A stretch of 64,000 bases of DNA, taken from Astragalus membranaceus (lineage: Eukaryota; Streptophyta; Magnoliopsida; Fabales; Fabaceae). The position numbers were made by a program, and so were the translations under genes. Of this stretch, positions 51,753 through 63,345 are shown one piece after another. The notes under the pieces are model-generated. The model did not search any database and was not told the origin of the DNA. It saw only the letters and a list, made by a program, of their open reading frames with translations. Every line of letters begins with the position of its first letter. The first letter of the stretch is position 1. The stretch lies in assembly GCA_039519185.1 (NCBI GenBank), contig CM076854.1, positions 19,701,456-19,765,455 on the forward strand, in the 5' to 3' direction.

Positions 51753-54718
51753 TAGTGGTATCAGAGCTGAAGTTCGGCCTGTCCGGCCGAGTTGTCCAGT
51801 GTCGAGTCTAGTTATCTCTCGAGTCTTGGTACTCGTTCTAACCATAATTTGTGTTTCCGTGATTAGTTTAATTGGTCAGACGGTATGATTGCTATCGTTG
51901 ATACTGATGCTACTTGTTGTTCTGTTACTGTCGCATGCTGCGAACGTTTGAGTACCGTATTAACTGTTATGGCTGTAGTGTGTTGCCTGGTGTGTTTCTC
52001 TGTGTCCCTTGTCGATCATCGACAGAGACTGTTGTTGTGAATTTGAGATGAATATGTGTAAGATTGATAAAGGGTTGTATTAATTGTGATGTTGTTGTGA
52101 TGAGTGTTGATGTTGTCACGTGTAATTTCGTGCCCAGATGTTTGATGAAGATTGAGATTGAATTAAGATGGGGAGTATGATGTGATATAATTTTTAATAA
52201 TTAATTTGTATGTTTTGATGGTGCGAATGATACAATGAGTTGAGACGTTTTGAAAAGAAATTAATGTTTTGAAAGTATGTATCCTATACATCCCCACGGG
52301 TGTATAGGCGCCAAATTCTAATTGTGTGTAAACTTCGAGTTCGGAGCATCTTTTACCGTGCCATCTTTTGCGTTTGCGTGCCCAAATTCAATTTTAAATA
52401 TTTTGGCTCGAGTGGTTTTATTTTTGCACGCGTTGTTGTTCTACAAAAAGAGGTGCTGTTTTCATGTTGTAAATGTGCTTTCCTTTTCACTCGAGTTTGC
52501 TGCTGTTTTTGGATTACTCCTACTGCTGTCTGTGCAATTTAATATTGCTATTTTTGAACTGAATTTTCTGCTGTTTTATGACTAAAAGGGGCGTGGTTTA
52601 TCGTTGTTTTTATAAGTAAAAAGGAGTACTGTTTTCCCAAATTAAATGCACTGAGTACTCAATTTGAGGCGTACCGTTTACTCAAACCTCGCGAGAATGT
52701 TTACTAAAATTCGACGTGCATTTTCCCCAAAATTAAAGTGTTGGTTATATTGCTTACAGTTGCTGTTTTGTTTTGAAAATAATAGTGTGCTGTTTTTATA
52801 TTGTTTAAAGATGTCGTTTTGTTTTGAGATTAATAGTGTACCGTTTTTATGTTGTTAATGTTGCCGTTTTTGTTGCGGTTGTTGCGCATAAAATAGGTTG
52901 CCTTACGTGTTGTCTTGCTCTATGTTCTTGAATTTCTTGGATGTGTGATGTTGTGATAATGTGATTACTATGAGTATAATTTCCTCGCCTAAATGATTAC
53001 AATTACTAATTTCTTTTATTGTTATCAGTGAGATTATATATAATTTGTGCTAGGTGGTTTTGAAAACTTAGATTAAAATTGTGCACTTCTATTAAATTAT
53101 CTCTTATTGTCAGATGCCTTCAAAGGTATTCATTTATTTTAAAATGGTTGTATAAAATCAATTTTTATGACGTGTTTTCATCACTTATGTTGATGCTCTA
53201 GGCTAAGTGATTTGTGGAGTTATTTCACTAATTGTTTTTAGGTGCCATCCCTGGACTAACATGCTATTTTCATCTCCATTCACCTTACTTTGTTTCACTC
53301 GATTTCTTGATTTTTCTCAAACTGGGATGCTGTGAACCCACTAGTATATGAAATAGCGTTTACTCTAATGCACGGTGTTATCTTTTTTCTGTCTCTATAG
53401 GGGCCTAGAGATGTTGTAGTAACTTTTCCGAACACAATTTTATGTATGAAACTTCTAAAGTTAGACCAGTGATGTTTGTATTCGTGTCTTGATTATATTT
53501 GACAATGTGTAATTTTGAAAAGATTGTAATTTCTGTTACCTTCAATAATTGGTTACGTGAGTGGGAGGGACTGATCACCCCAAGTACTCACCACCGATGA
53601 AAGAGGCGACAATAACTAATGGTTTTGTTTTGAGTACTATTTGATTTGGATGTGTTAAGGAGCATCTTCACCCTATGTTCGTTTCATTTATTTCACTTGT
53701 TCAAATTTTTCTCAATATGTGATGTGGTGAACGTGGTTCGCTGTGAAGATACACATGTTTACTAAACGAGTAGTATAATTGGAAGTTATTTTATCTATGT
53801 ATCTTGAATTGTGCTAAGTGCGTGCTAACAAAGTTTAAAATGATTATCTAATTTTGTAGATTCTTCTAAGTGAGCTTACGAAACTAAGTATTGAGCATAT
53901 AAGTGTGTATGTGCATTGTGTTGTATTTTTTCTAATAATGAGTCTAGAACCCTTATAGGAGCTTACTAGAAATAAACTTGATATATAGGACTGAAGTAAG
54001 CTTACTTCTGTCTTGATTTTACACTACGGTGTGCGATAACTTGTCCTGGTAGAAGTATATGTTTCATTTAACTTCCATGAAGAGTAGTAAAACCACATGC
54101 TAACTACTGCCTTCTGATAAATAGATTAAAAACGATGCCTGAGTATTTAATTATTTTTTATTTTTATTTTATGTGATTATTGTTTTTGAGGTTGCATTGT
54201 TTAATATGGTTAGATCATTGGGTTTCAGGGCTATGTGTTGATTAGCAGATACCCCTAATTTAATTATGATATGTTATAAAGATTGTTTTCTTGAGTTGCA
54301 TGATGATGCGAGAGTTGATTAGCAAATTCTAGATACTTATGTGTGTTGCAAGTGCTTGTGTGTTCCTCTATGTGTAGTCCTTGAGGGTAGGAATTTATCT
54401 TATACTTTACTTTAGTTTGTGTGTCATTCTTGAACCTGTAGTGGCGATTTATGCTTAGAATGAAAGTGCACAGTTATGTGACGTAAGAGGTGGAGTCAAT
54501 ATATTAGGTTGAGACTCATGAGGAAAGGTAAGCGCATACGTTAGTGTTTCACAGATCAAGGAATAGAACTTTGAAAGGGTTGTAGGTGGGTGTACTGAGG
54601 TTAATATTAGGATTTAAATCGTGTAAATTTTCGAAGAGATTAAGTGCGAACTAGATTCATCTTGTTGTTGGGATTAGCGTGATTTTCGAGGACGAAAATA
54701 TTCCAAGTGGGGGAGAGT
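51753..54718 (+). other. Element B interior, non-coding
   Basis: TGGTATCAGAGC (51756-51767) is the primer-binding site. Both strands of the interior were read for gag zinc knuckles, DTG/DSG, YxDD and integrase motifs and none was found; the largest frames (52300-52585) are Cys/Phe-rich and meaningless. The tract AAGTGGGGGAGAGT ends the interior at 54718. Confidence 0.85.
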
Positions 54719-57178
54719 TGTAACGCCCCGATTTTTATTAAAAATTATTTTGAATTAGTATTCGAAGTATGAATAATTTTGGAAGTTATTTTAGTTTATA
54801 GAGTTGTAAGAAAATATTTGTTGTGAAATCGGGATTTAAAAATGAATTAAAATGAGTTTTTACTATATTTATGCGCATACACCCCCTGTTTTGCTATTCG
54901 CACCCCCCTGCCCACCTTACTTACCATGTGCGTGCCCCACCCCAGAGAAACCCGGGCACTATTCCTTCTTCTTCTTCCTGGTGCAACGCAGAAGCGCAAA
55001 CCAAAAACCCTCTCTTCTCCTCAAATTCGTTCTCCTTCCCTAGGCCACGGTTTGGCCTGAAAATTCATCTTCCCACTCGAAATCACGCTCTGAGTTCGAT
55101 TTTGGCCTCAATTTAATCGATTGGTGCTTCGTTCAGCCAGTTTCAGACACGACCCTAAAACCCAACCGAACGGTTTTGCACCTATTCCGACCACCACAGA
55201 CTCCGGTTGGAAAATCGGACATCATATTTGGATTCTACTCGTCGAGACCTTCAGGAAACACTAGTCCTTTGTTAGTTTCGGTGAAGTTGACATCGGACCT
55301 GTTCGTACCGTTAATTGCTCGTTTCCCGAGGAACCCGTAGACTTTCGGTGCTAAGTTCGTTACCGTGGACGATTCGGCTCTGTGCTCGCTATCAATATTA
55401 ATATTAAATTACCCAGGTTAGGGGGCTCTTCTTTATACCTATAATAGTTCTTAAGATAGGTACTATGTATAGGGTAGGTTGTTTGATGTTTGAATTGTTG
55501 AATGTTGTGTTAATGTCAAGTTGTTGTATTGAGTCATTGTGGTGAAGTATATTGATTGATGTGAAAATGAGTCTGATAGGAATTGTGCATATAAATTGTT
55601 TGATTAATTACTTCAATGAAAGGAATATGGATATATGTTGGTTGTGATGAACTTGATAAAATATCAATTGAAGTGGTGTTGAAGTGGTGTGGATTAATTG
55701 TTGAAAACGTTGGATAAATTATGTTGTTGAATTGTGAAAGAAGGTGTGTGTCGTTTCAGAGACGTCCTGAATTGTTTCAGAGACGTCCTGAATTGTTTCA
55801 GAGACGTCCTGAATTGTTTCAGAGACGTCCCAAATTTCTTTCGAAAAACTGTTTTTGACATAACTTTTGACTCGGGAGTCCGATTGAGACGTCCCGAGAT
55901 GTTTTGGAAAGCTTATTCAGAGGGCCACCTGAATATTCTAGTTTTGGGCAATAAACATTATTTTCTGGAAAAATTATTTAATTGTGGGCCAGGTCTTTAA
56001 ATACTACTGTTTTGGAAAACTTATCGTTCTCGGGGATTTTTGGAAAAAGGCGTCGTTTTGAAAAAGGGTACTACCCCGCTGAATTTGGGTGTTGGCTGTT
56101 GTTGGATGGGCGCCAATTGGGCAGCCCCTGTGCGCCCATATATGTTATGTGACAGTTTGGTCCTTAAAGCGTCAACTTAGTCTTTGCGTGTGTCGGTTGG
56201 TCCAATATTTGCGGGGTGGTGTAATTGTTGAGTAAAATTACTAACCTAAGGATACAAACTGAGTTGAAATAAATTGGAGACGTGAGAGCGGTGTGGGACT
56301 TCGGTCCAAAGCGGTGTGATGCCCTTAAGGCTTACATGTTGATGATGTTTGGGACTTCGGTCCAAAGCGGCGTGATGCCCTAAAGCTTATATGTTGATGA
56401 TGTTGAGTTAAGAAATAAAAAGCGGTGAGTTTAATAATTATTATGGTTTATGTGTGGTGTTGTGGTGCATAGTCATAGTGTCACATGACTCATATTGCAT
56501 AAAGCGGTGTGTAGGCTTCGGCCAAAGCGGTGTGGTGGCTTCGGCCAAAGCGGTGAGTGCCCTCCAGGCTAATGGCGGTGATGATGGATCCACATGCATG
56601 TTGCATTACATGCATTAGTCAAGCATTTGATGAGTGTATGGATGAATTATGAATATGATGATTGTTGTTGATAATGTGGTGAGTTGTTATGAATTAGTGT
56701 TGCTTGCTGCCCTTCCTTAATATAATGCTTACCTTAATTATTATTATTTGTGTAAAGAGACTCACCCTACTGCTTTATGTTGCTTCTTATGTCGGCAACT
56801 TGCAGGTAATCGAGAGTGAGGGCATTCTTATGCCTCTTTTCTAGTAGTGTGTCAGCTCTGATATGTAGCACCAGGGGGAGGGCGTAGTAGTACTGTTATT
56901 GTCATTTTGATGTATTGGACTGTTATGTTGATGTTCTGATACCATTCCGCTGTGTTGATGATATTTCATTATGTGCTGTAAACTAAAACAGGTGTTTGTG
57001 GGTCCGTCCCTAAACTATCGTGCTATATATCGTGCTATTGTTTGTTGACCTATGTCACTCGATTATAAGTTGGTTGTTTTTATAAGCGTTGAAGTGTGAC
57101 ACTCTCTTTCAATGATTTTTTTTTAAACTCTGGTATTATATACATTAAATAATAGTTATTTAGAAAGGGGGTGTTACA
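54719..57178 (+). mobile_element. Element B 3' LTR
   Basis: 2460 bp. By eye it differs from the 5' LTR by about nine substitutions, one extra 21-bp unit (four units, 55753-55833, against three) and one T fewer in a T-run near 57117; 21 minus 1 explains the 20-bp length difference exactly. Divergence is therefore about 0.4 percent. Confidence 0.95.
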
Positions 57179-57183
57179 ATAGG

Positions 57184-57239
57184 TGACCTCAAAACGTCAT
57201 CAGCAGCTCCAACGTGGAAATCATCATCACAAGGATCCC
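57184..57239 (+). mobile_element. LTR-element fragment D, right piece
   Basis: 56 bp between the ATAGG duplication of element B and the Ogre LTR. If element B and one ATAGG are removed it joins 48596-49312. Too short for more. Confidence 0.5.
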
Positions 57240-57475
57240 TGTCATACCCCAATTTTGTCCGGCTTAGGTCCAAACCCTAATTTTCCACACAAAAATAAAT
57301 TATGCATTTTGAATCCTAGAAGCCGCTCCAAAGTTTTTGAAATCATTCTTAGGAAACTAGGGTTTTGAAAAATATGTTATGCATGCATGGCAAGCTTTGA
57401 AAAATATTTTATGCATGCATGGCAAAGACCTAAAAGCATTTTTTTTGGAAAGTAAGAATTGATTTCTAGGCCAAG

Positions 57476-57895
57476 AATCGATTTATAGTATGTTGCATAG
57501 GCCTTGAAAATCGATTTTCAAGCTCTTCCATAGGCCATGAATCGATTCCTCATTGCTTTAACTAAACATGGAATCGATTTTCACCTATTATATATGTCCT
57601 GAAAATCGATTTCCCTCTCCTTTCATAGGCCTTGAAATCGATTTTCAGGCCATTTTAAAGAGGTGAAAATCGATTCCTCCTTTTTCCATAGGCCATACAA
57701 TCGATTCTCATCATTTCCAAAAATAAAGAATCGATTCCTACATATTTCCAAAGACCACAGAATCGATTTTCAGGATCTCCAAATGTCCTGAAAATCGATT
57801 CCTACCATTTTCCATAGGCCATATAATCGATTCTTATCATTTCCAAAAATAAAGAATCGATTCCTACATATTTCCAAAGGCTCAAACAATCGATT
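57476..57895. repeat. AATCGATT palindrome array in the Ogre LTR
   Basis: Fourteen perfect AATCGATT sites at 57476, 57509, 57540, 57572, 57604, 57636, 57668, 57699, 57729, 57761, 57793, 57825, 57855 and 57888. Spacing is 30-33 bp throughout, and the filler between sites (TTCCATAGGCC, TTCCAAAAATAAAG and others) varies. A variant AATTGATT precedes the first. Confidence 0.95.
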
Positions 57896-57941
57896 CATCC
57901 TTGCCATAAATGTTTTTAAAAAATTTCTACGCTTTCCTAAG

Positions 57942-57953
57942 CCTATAAATAGG
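57942..57953 (+). promoter_or_regulatory. TATA box of the Ogre LTR
   Basis: TATAAATAGG within CCTATAAATAGGCAGCC lies about 50 bp after the AATCGATT array and upstream of a leader-like sequence. Position inside the LTR fits the U3/R promoter. Confidence 0.7.
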
Positions 57954-59284
57954 CAGCCTCAAATCACATTTTCAGGGACACAGCTCACAAGATCAGAGAG
58001 AAGAATTGCTACACACATTTTTTTCACAAGATCTGAGAAGAATTGCTCCAGAAACATTTTCACGAGATCTGGGAAGACAACTCTCGCAAATCTCATTTTC
58101 CAGTTCTCCGCTTCATTTTTGTTCTTCAGATCTGTAATATCTGTCTTCATCAGAGGTATTTCGGTCTTTTCATTTGTTAATATTTAGTTATTGTGATCCA
58201 TGCCAAAATTGCCCTATGTGATTTAATTTAGCTATAGTGTCATTGTTGATGATGAACCACATGATTCCCACTTATGCCTAGTGCATCATTGTCTAGGTGG
58301 TGAAGATGGTCTCAGATGATTCAACCTTCCCCTTTCAAACTCTTTCAAAAAAACATTTTTAATTAGAACTACGTCGCTTTGATTACCGTTTGGGATACGT
58401 AGGAGCGAGCCACGTTCTCGTCAAGCGCAACAAATAAAAATTCTTTTCATCCCCTAAACCAATCATTTTCATAAAACAAACAAAATCATTTTCAAACCCA
58501 TTGTTGCTAGTAGCTCATCAGAGCCTCTGTTCGTTTAGCTATTAGTGACAATGTCCTTTTCTCCTAAAAATAATAAACGATGATCCATCATAACCTTTGT
58601 TAGTTTGATCATCGTACAAATCAATCTCTTTCGAAAATCACTTTCAAAAAAGATAATAAAAAACGAGTTGTTATCAATAGTCCATCAGAACCTTTGTTCG
58701 TTTGACTAGCGGTACAACTCTCTCTTTTTTGAGTATTTAGTAGTGATTCATCATAGCCTCTGCTAGTTTAATCATTCACTAATGCTCGTCCTATTTCAAA
58801 AACTCACTAAAAAAGGATAAAAAACAAAAACTTTTCAAAAAGACAACCAAGAACTACGTAGCTTTGAATTCTCCATCGCACCGGGAGATACGTAAGAGCG
58901 GGCCATATCCCGTCAAGCACTTTTTTCTAAAAACCCTTTTTTCCCCTTCTCACCTAAAATAAAATTTTCACTAAAGATTTCCCATTCATCTCCAAATAAG
59001 AAATAAATAGGCAAATCTAGGTATTTTTCAAATCAAACGTTAAAACCACACATTTAATTAGAGGTTCCCTTTCGGTAGAAAGGACGTGCGCGGTGCTAAC
59101 ACCTTCCTCGCACGTAATCGACCCCCGAACCTATATCTCTAGTTTTCGAAAGACCATCCGCCTTGTCTAAAAGACCTTTTTTCAATGTTTTGGTCTTAAA
59201 ATTAAAATATTGGTGGCGGCTCCAAAATTTTTCCACGTTGTACATCGGGAAACCCAAACCGGGGATTTTTCGGGGTGCAACAGC

Positions 59285-59302
59285 TGGCGACTCCGCTGGG
59301 GA
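59285..59302 (+). other. Ogre primer-binding site
   Basis: TGGCGACTCCGCTGGGGA, two bases after the LTR end, is the type of primer site described for Ogre elements (tRNA-Arg). Confidence 0.85.
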
Positions 59303-60350
59303 CACTTTTTTAAAAAAAAAAGATGAGGGTCAAGCCTAACTAATTTAAATGTGTGGTTTAATGTATTGTTGATTTGATTAAAACCCTGTTTGCCTTTCTT
59401 TCTTATCTTTTATTCCCTTTCTTTTATCGCTTATGCCCGTGCATTTTTTTCAATCCCCATGATCCCCTCTTCTTGGCTCCTTTTCCTAAGGTGAGCAATA
59501 TCCTTGTTTATAGATATTCTAGGTATGGAACCCTAGGGTAGATAACTTGTTATTGCTTGCTTTTGTCTGGACTGCTCTGGTTTTCATTTCAGGTGGGGGT
59601 AGTATTAGGGAAAATGCCCTTAACACACACTACACCTATACCCTGTGACTATGTGTTTTGAGTGGGACCATAACCCAGGTCTGAAAACACCTAGGAGAGT
59701 GGAAACGAGTAGTGACTGCCAATTGGACCGATGTCCTTCTGCTCTCACGAAAGTTTCAGCCAGAGTATGCTCTTTATGGTACCTCACACCAGATGGCATT
59801 CCATCGTTGTGGGTGTTATCATAAAAGAGATTTAGCTCTGGTAGCCTTTGCAAGGGAGTGAATAGAGCCACACGGAAGGATTACCCTTTTAATTGCCCTA
59901 GATCATAGGTCTTACCTCTTTTTAGGTCACAAGGGCTTTTCCAAAATTGTGTGTGCATTATTGCATCTAGTTTAGTTCATTTCCGCCAACGTTTTTTTTG
60001 AAATAAAAAAATAGGTTTTTCCTTCTCTTTCATAAATACCTATATGGGGTGGCATATAGGGTATACCGCCCTAATTTTTCAAAACCCCACCTGTAAATAT
60101 CTGTCTTTATAACAAGCATCCTCATCATCCGCATTTTACATCATAACAGCATGCATTCCATAAGCAAAATTCTAAAAAATTCATACAGCATTCCTCATGC
60201 ATCTAATAACATAAAGCCATGTGCATATGCATTGCATTCATTTACGCATTCATACTTGTACTCATAAAAGATGTTCTATCATCAGAAAGAAAAACAAAAG
60301 GCAAGCTGGTTCGCCAACACCGATACTCTACCCGTCTACAGGCAAGACTA
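59303..60350 (+). other. Ogre leader, non-coding
   Basis: About 1 kb between primer site and gag. The additional ORF1 that some Ogre elements carry before gag is not seen. GTCAAGCCTAACTAA just after the primer site is shared with the element at 21.8 kb. A frame from 60219 adds 44 hydrophobic then basic codons in front of gag, but the ATG at 60351 starts at a conserved-looking MASNQHLENEDP. Confidence 0.6.
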
Positions 60351-62561
60351 ATGGCTAGCAATCAACATCTCGAGAATGAGGACCCCCTGGGTCAAGATGA
60401 GTCGGTTGTGGAAATTCTTAACCCCGAGCAGCTGGCTCAAGAGAATCAAGCTTTGAAGACTAAAGTGGAGGCTATGGAAGCACAGATGGTCGAAGTAATG
60501 AGTATGCTACAGAATTTGAGGGGTGGGGCCACTGCTGGGGCCACTGCTGTTGTAAATCCCGAAGGGGTTGTTACCTTCATTTCTCCTCCGGTGTCCGCTG
60601 AAGTTATAACTACTCACGGACAGGGGGTCAGTCACTTTGCTCATCCTCCAGGGGCAAGCGGACAGAGTCATCTGAATGCACCGATATATCCTTGGGGGAT
60701 GCCCATGGGTTATATGCCGCCTACTGCTGAAGCTATTCCTGTGGGGTCGAGTCAACCTGTCACGACTATGCCTGGTGGAGCTGCTATGGAACCACCAATC
60801 CATACTCCTAGTCCTGATACTGTGCTGCCAAGAGGTTCACCTAGTCCTACTCTGGGAGTTACTGTGAACCCTCAGAACGCTGTCCATCATATGGGAAACC
60901 CTGCTCAGCATGGAGGTTATTATCACGGTCCGGGGAACTATCCACAAGGTCATTTGTTTGGGAACACTCAGCATGGGGATCGGTATCGCTCGCTTGAAGA
61001 GCGCTTAAGAGCTGTGGAAGGATCAGGAACTAGAGCCAGGGATGCCCGAGATTTGTGCCTTGTCCCAGATGTTGTTATACCCCCTAAATTCAAAGCACCT
61101 GACTTTGATAAATATCGCGGCACCGGGTGTCCATCTAGCCATCTGACGATGTATGTTAGAAAAATGGCCGTTTATGCTCATGATGACAAGGTGCTCATTC
61201 ATTATTTCCAGGACAGTCTGACTGGGGCATCACTAGATTGGTACATGCAGCTGCAATCCTCCGAAGTTCACAGTTGGAAGGATCTCTCTGAAGCCTTTCT
61301 AAAACAATACCAGTATAACATGGACCTTGCTCCAGACCGGTCTCAATTACAGCACATGAGCAAAGGAGATAGAGAGTCATTCAAAGAATACGCTCAAAAA
61401 TGGAGGAGCATAGCTGCTCAGGTGAAGCCGCCATTGACTGAAAAAGAGATGGTGTACATGTTTATGGAGACCCTTCCAGGGCTATATTATGATAGGTTGG
61501 TGGGGAGCGTTTCGTCCAATTTCTCAGATATGGTCGTCATTGGGGAGCGATTAGAGCACGGATTGCGTAGCGGAAAGATTGCTGGAGGTTTTGGCAATTC
61601 TAGTGGACAAAAGAAACCCTTTCCCAACTTCCCCAAGAAGAAAGAAGGGGAAACCAATGTTATTTCCGCAGGGGGAGGCCCATCTTTCAGCTCTCCACAG
61701 CAGGCGGTGCCATTATCTTTCAATTCTCCGCAGCAAACTAATTCAGGCTACAGAGCCCAGAATTATCAAGAGAAGAGGCGTGCTAATTTTGATCCGATCC
61801 CAATGACTTATACTGAATTGTTCAATTATCTTGTCTCAAAGAATTTGGTCAATACTCGCCCCATGAAGCCTATACAACCTCCCTTTCCTAGGGGGTACAA
61901 TGCTGATGCTGCTTGTAGCTTTCATAGTGGAGGAGTCGGCCACACGGTGGAGGACTGCAAGGCTTTCAAATATGTAGTCCAGGATTTGATTGACGCCAAC
62001 TGGATCTCTTTCAAGCCGAACAGTCCCAGTACAACTACAAACCCCCTACCGGGACATGGGACACCATCCGCTAATGCAGTAGAGGATTCTGTGGGGGAGA
62101 CAATGATAAAAGATGTTAAGTGTATCCAGACTCCTCTGGAAAATATACATGCTGAGTTGTGTCGTTGTGGTGTTATCAAGAAGGGCTGTGTATGCGTCGA
62201 TCCTTTATGTGTGGGTGCCTGTGAAGTTTTCAAGTCAGTCCTGCAAGACCTGATAGATCGGTGCGTGGTTCAGATAGGGACCCATGATATTGAAGATGAA
62301 AAAGAAATCAATGAGGAAGTAATAGCGGTGCCTATGAAAGAGAGATGTTGGGATACCCTAGGGGAGCCCAGTGGAAAGTTTGATTACTTGGTCAGGTATG
62401 ACGCTCCCGAGAGTGCTCAAATCCGAATAGAAGACATCCAGCCCACAGGATGGGATGAGGAAGAGAAACAATACAACCAAATTGCTGTCATCAGTAATGG
62501 ATCCGAAGCTGAAGAAAGTGAGACTGGTCTGGTTCGTCGCTGCCTTGCCAGAGAAAGTTGA
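60351..62561 (+). CDS. Ogre-type gag
   Basis: 736 residues from MASNQHLENEDPLGQDESVV, open throughout. There is a coiled coil at residues about 25-60 (ENQALKTKVEAMEAQMVEVM), then a Pro/Gly/His-rich region. The capsid-like gag domain at about 245-410 has KFKAPDFDKYRGTGCPSSHL, IHYFQDSLTGASLDWYMQLQ, FLKQYQYNMDLAPDRSQL, YAQKWRSIAAQVKPPL and MFMETLPGLYYDRLVG. A knuckle-like box C-x2-H-x4-VGH-x4-C (CSFHSGGVGHTVEDC) is followed by a Cys-rich CRCGVIKKGCVCVDPLCVGAC. It makes the particle shell of the element. An alternative start at 60219 is less likely. No stop or frameshift was seen, in contrast with pol. Confidence 0.88.
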   Translation: MASNQHLENEDPLGQDESVVEILNPEQLAQENQALKTKVEAMEAQMVEVMSMLQNLRGGATAGATAVVNPEGVVTFISPPVSAEVITTHGQGVSHFAHPPGASGQSHLNAPIYPWGMPMGYMPPTAEAIPVGSSQPVTTMPGGAAMEPPIHTPSPDTVLPRGSPSPTLGVTVNPQNAVHHMGNPAQHGGYYHGPGNYPQGHLFGNTQHGDRYRSLEERLRAVEGSGTRARDARDLCLVPDVVIPPKFKAPDFDKYRGTGCPSSHLTMYVRKMAVYAHDDKVLIHYFQDSLTGASLDWYMQLQSSEVHSWKDLSEAFLKQYQYNMDLAPDRSQLQHMSKGDRESFKEYAQKWRSIAAQVKPPLTEKEMVYMFMETLPGLYYDRLVGSVSSNFSDMVVIGERLEHGLRSGKIAGGFGNSSGQKKPFPNFPKKKEGETNVISAGGGPSFSSPQQAVPLSFNSPQQTNSGYRAQNYQEKRRANFDPIPMTYTELFNYLVSKNLVNTRPMKPIQPPFPRGYNADAACSFHSGGVGHTVEDCKAFKYVVQDLIDANWISFKPNSPSTTTNPLPGHGTPSANAVEDSVGETMIKDVKCIQTPLENIHAELCRCGVIKKGCVCVDPLCVGACEVFKSVLQDLIDRCVVQIGTHDIEDEKEINEEVIAVPMKERCWDTLGEPSGKFDYLVRYDAPESAQIRIEDIQPTGWDEEEKQYNQIAVISNGSEAEESETGLVRRCLARES

Positions 62562-62859
62562 AGAATGGGGAATCTGCTGCCTTTCCTGTGACTTTTAATT
62601 CAATATGATCATTGTAATGCAACTCTGTGGCTCTGCCCAAGGTCATAGAGCAAGTTGTTAGGGGCAATCATGTTTTTATTTTCAGAATCATCATCATTAA
62701 TAAAAACGTTGTTTTTGAATTCCAATCAAAAAAAATCAATTCCTTTTCATTTCATGTGTCTTTTCCTTGCATTATTATTGCTTGTTTGTTTGTCTCGCCT
62801 TTCATTCTGCTTTTTCGCCTTGGCAAAAAGCAAATCCACAGCAATTGTCTTTCAAAATA
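62562..62859 (+). other. Post-gag spacer
   Basis: AT-rich non-coding DNA where protease should follow; no D[ST]G motif in any frame. Ogre elements are known to carry an intron within pol, and a TTTTCAG acceptor-like site at about 62684 and TTTGCAG-like sites could belong to it. Protease appears deleted. Confidence 0.4.
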
Positions 62860-63068
62860 ACAGTGCCAACAGTCCATATTTTGACTTTGATCACCTTATC
62901 AATCAAGCAGAGGGGGATGTTGAGGAAGACCGGGAAAATCCTCCAAGAGGTTAATGAAGCAAGGAAAAAGGGTTATTCAGCATCACGGGGAATCCACTGA
63001 AGTGATCAACTCGGGAACCGCTGAGAACGAGAAAGAGATCAAGATGGGTACTTCAATAAAGGAAAATT
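62860..63068 (+). pseudogene. Ogre pol linker relic
   Basis: One frame reads SPYFDFDHLINQAEGDVEED, and after frame changes another reads STEVINSGTAENEKEIKMGT. In intact Ogre-type polyproteins an INQAEE..EEDCE block and a VINLGxEE.KKEVKIG block lie in this order just before RT. Here both are present, but the segment between is frameshifted and a TAG ends it. RT does not follow. Confidence 0.6.
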
Positions 63069-63195
63069 AGAGCGCAAAAAGGAAATAAAGAAGAAGGGCA
63101 AGTGCATGAAAATAAGTGAACTATTGTCCCAGAGTTAATTTTTGAGGAAATAAACAATCATGATTTGAAAGGAAGTCGGACTACCATTCCATATC

Positions 63196-63345
63196 CAAAA
63201 ACAAAATCCTCTCCTAAACATCTTAAGCCAAGAAAATCCCAAAGAGAAAAACAAAATCCTCTCCTACCCACCGTAAGCCAAGAAAATCCCAAAGAGAAAA
63301 ACATAATCCTGTCCGACCCATCTTAAGCCAAGAAAAAGCCAAAAA
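63196..63345 (+). repeat. 50-bp tandem repeat, three units
   Basis: ACAAAATCCT starts at 63201 and 63251, with ACATAATCCT at 63301, each followed by CTTAAGCCAAGAAAA or CGTAAGCCAAGAAAA. Exact 50-bp period. Confidence 0.9.

Larger units (their letters stand above)
49313..57178 (+). mobile_element. Element B: young non-autonomous LTR retrotransposon (LARD-like)
   Basis: Two almost identical LTRs (49313-51752, 54719-57178) flank a 2966-bp interior with no gag or pol. It has a tRNA-Met primer site (51756-51767), a polypurine tract (54705-54718) and a 5-bp target duplication ATAGG (49308-49312, 57179-57183). The primer site, the tract and a GAGGACGAAA stretch just before it match Tek-A, so it likely derives from a Tekay-like chromovirus and depends on proteins supplied from elsewhere. 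Confidence 0.95.
57240..59282 (+). mobile_element. Ogre-type 5' LTR
   Basis: It starts TGTCATACCCCAATTTTGTC and ends GGGGTGCAACA, 2043 bp. An AATCGATT array lies at 57476-57895, CCTATAAATAGG at about 57942 is a clear TATA box, and a leader with CACAAGATCAGAGAG follows. Three GTTCGTTTGA-type phrases (CATCAGAACCTTTGTTCGTTTG and kin) recur at about 58520, 58590 and 58690. Confidence 0.9.

Noticed and set aside
59096..59305. Minus-strand frame of 69 codons at the Ogre LTR end
   Set aside because: It spans the LTR end and primer-binding site and cannot be a gene of the element.
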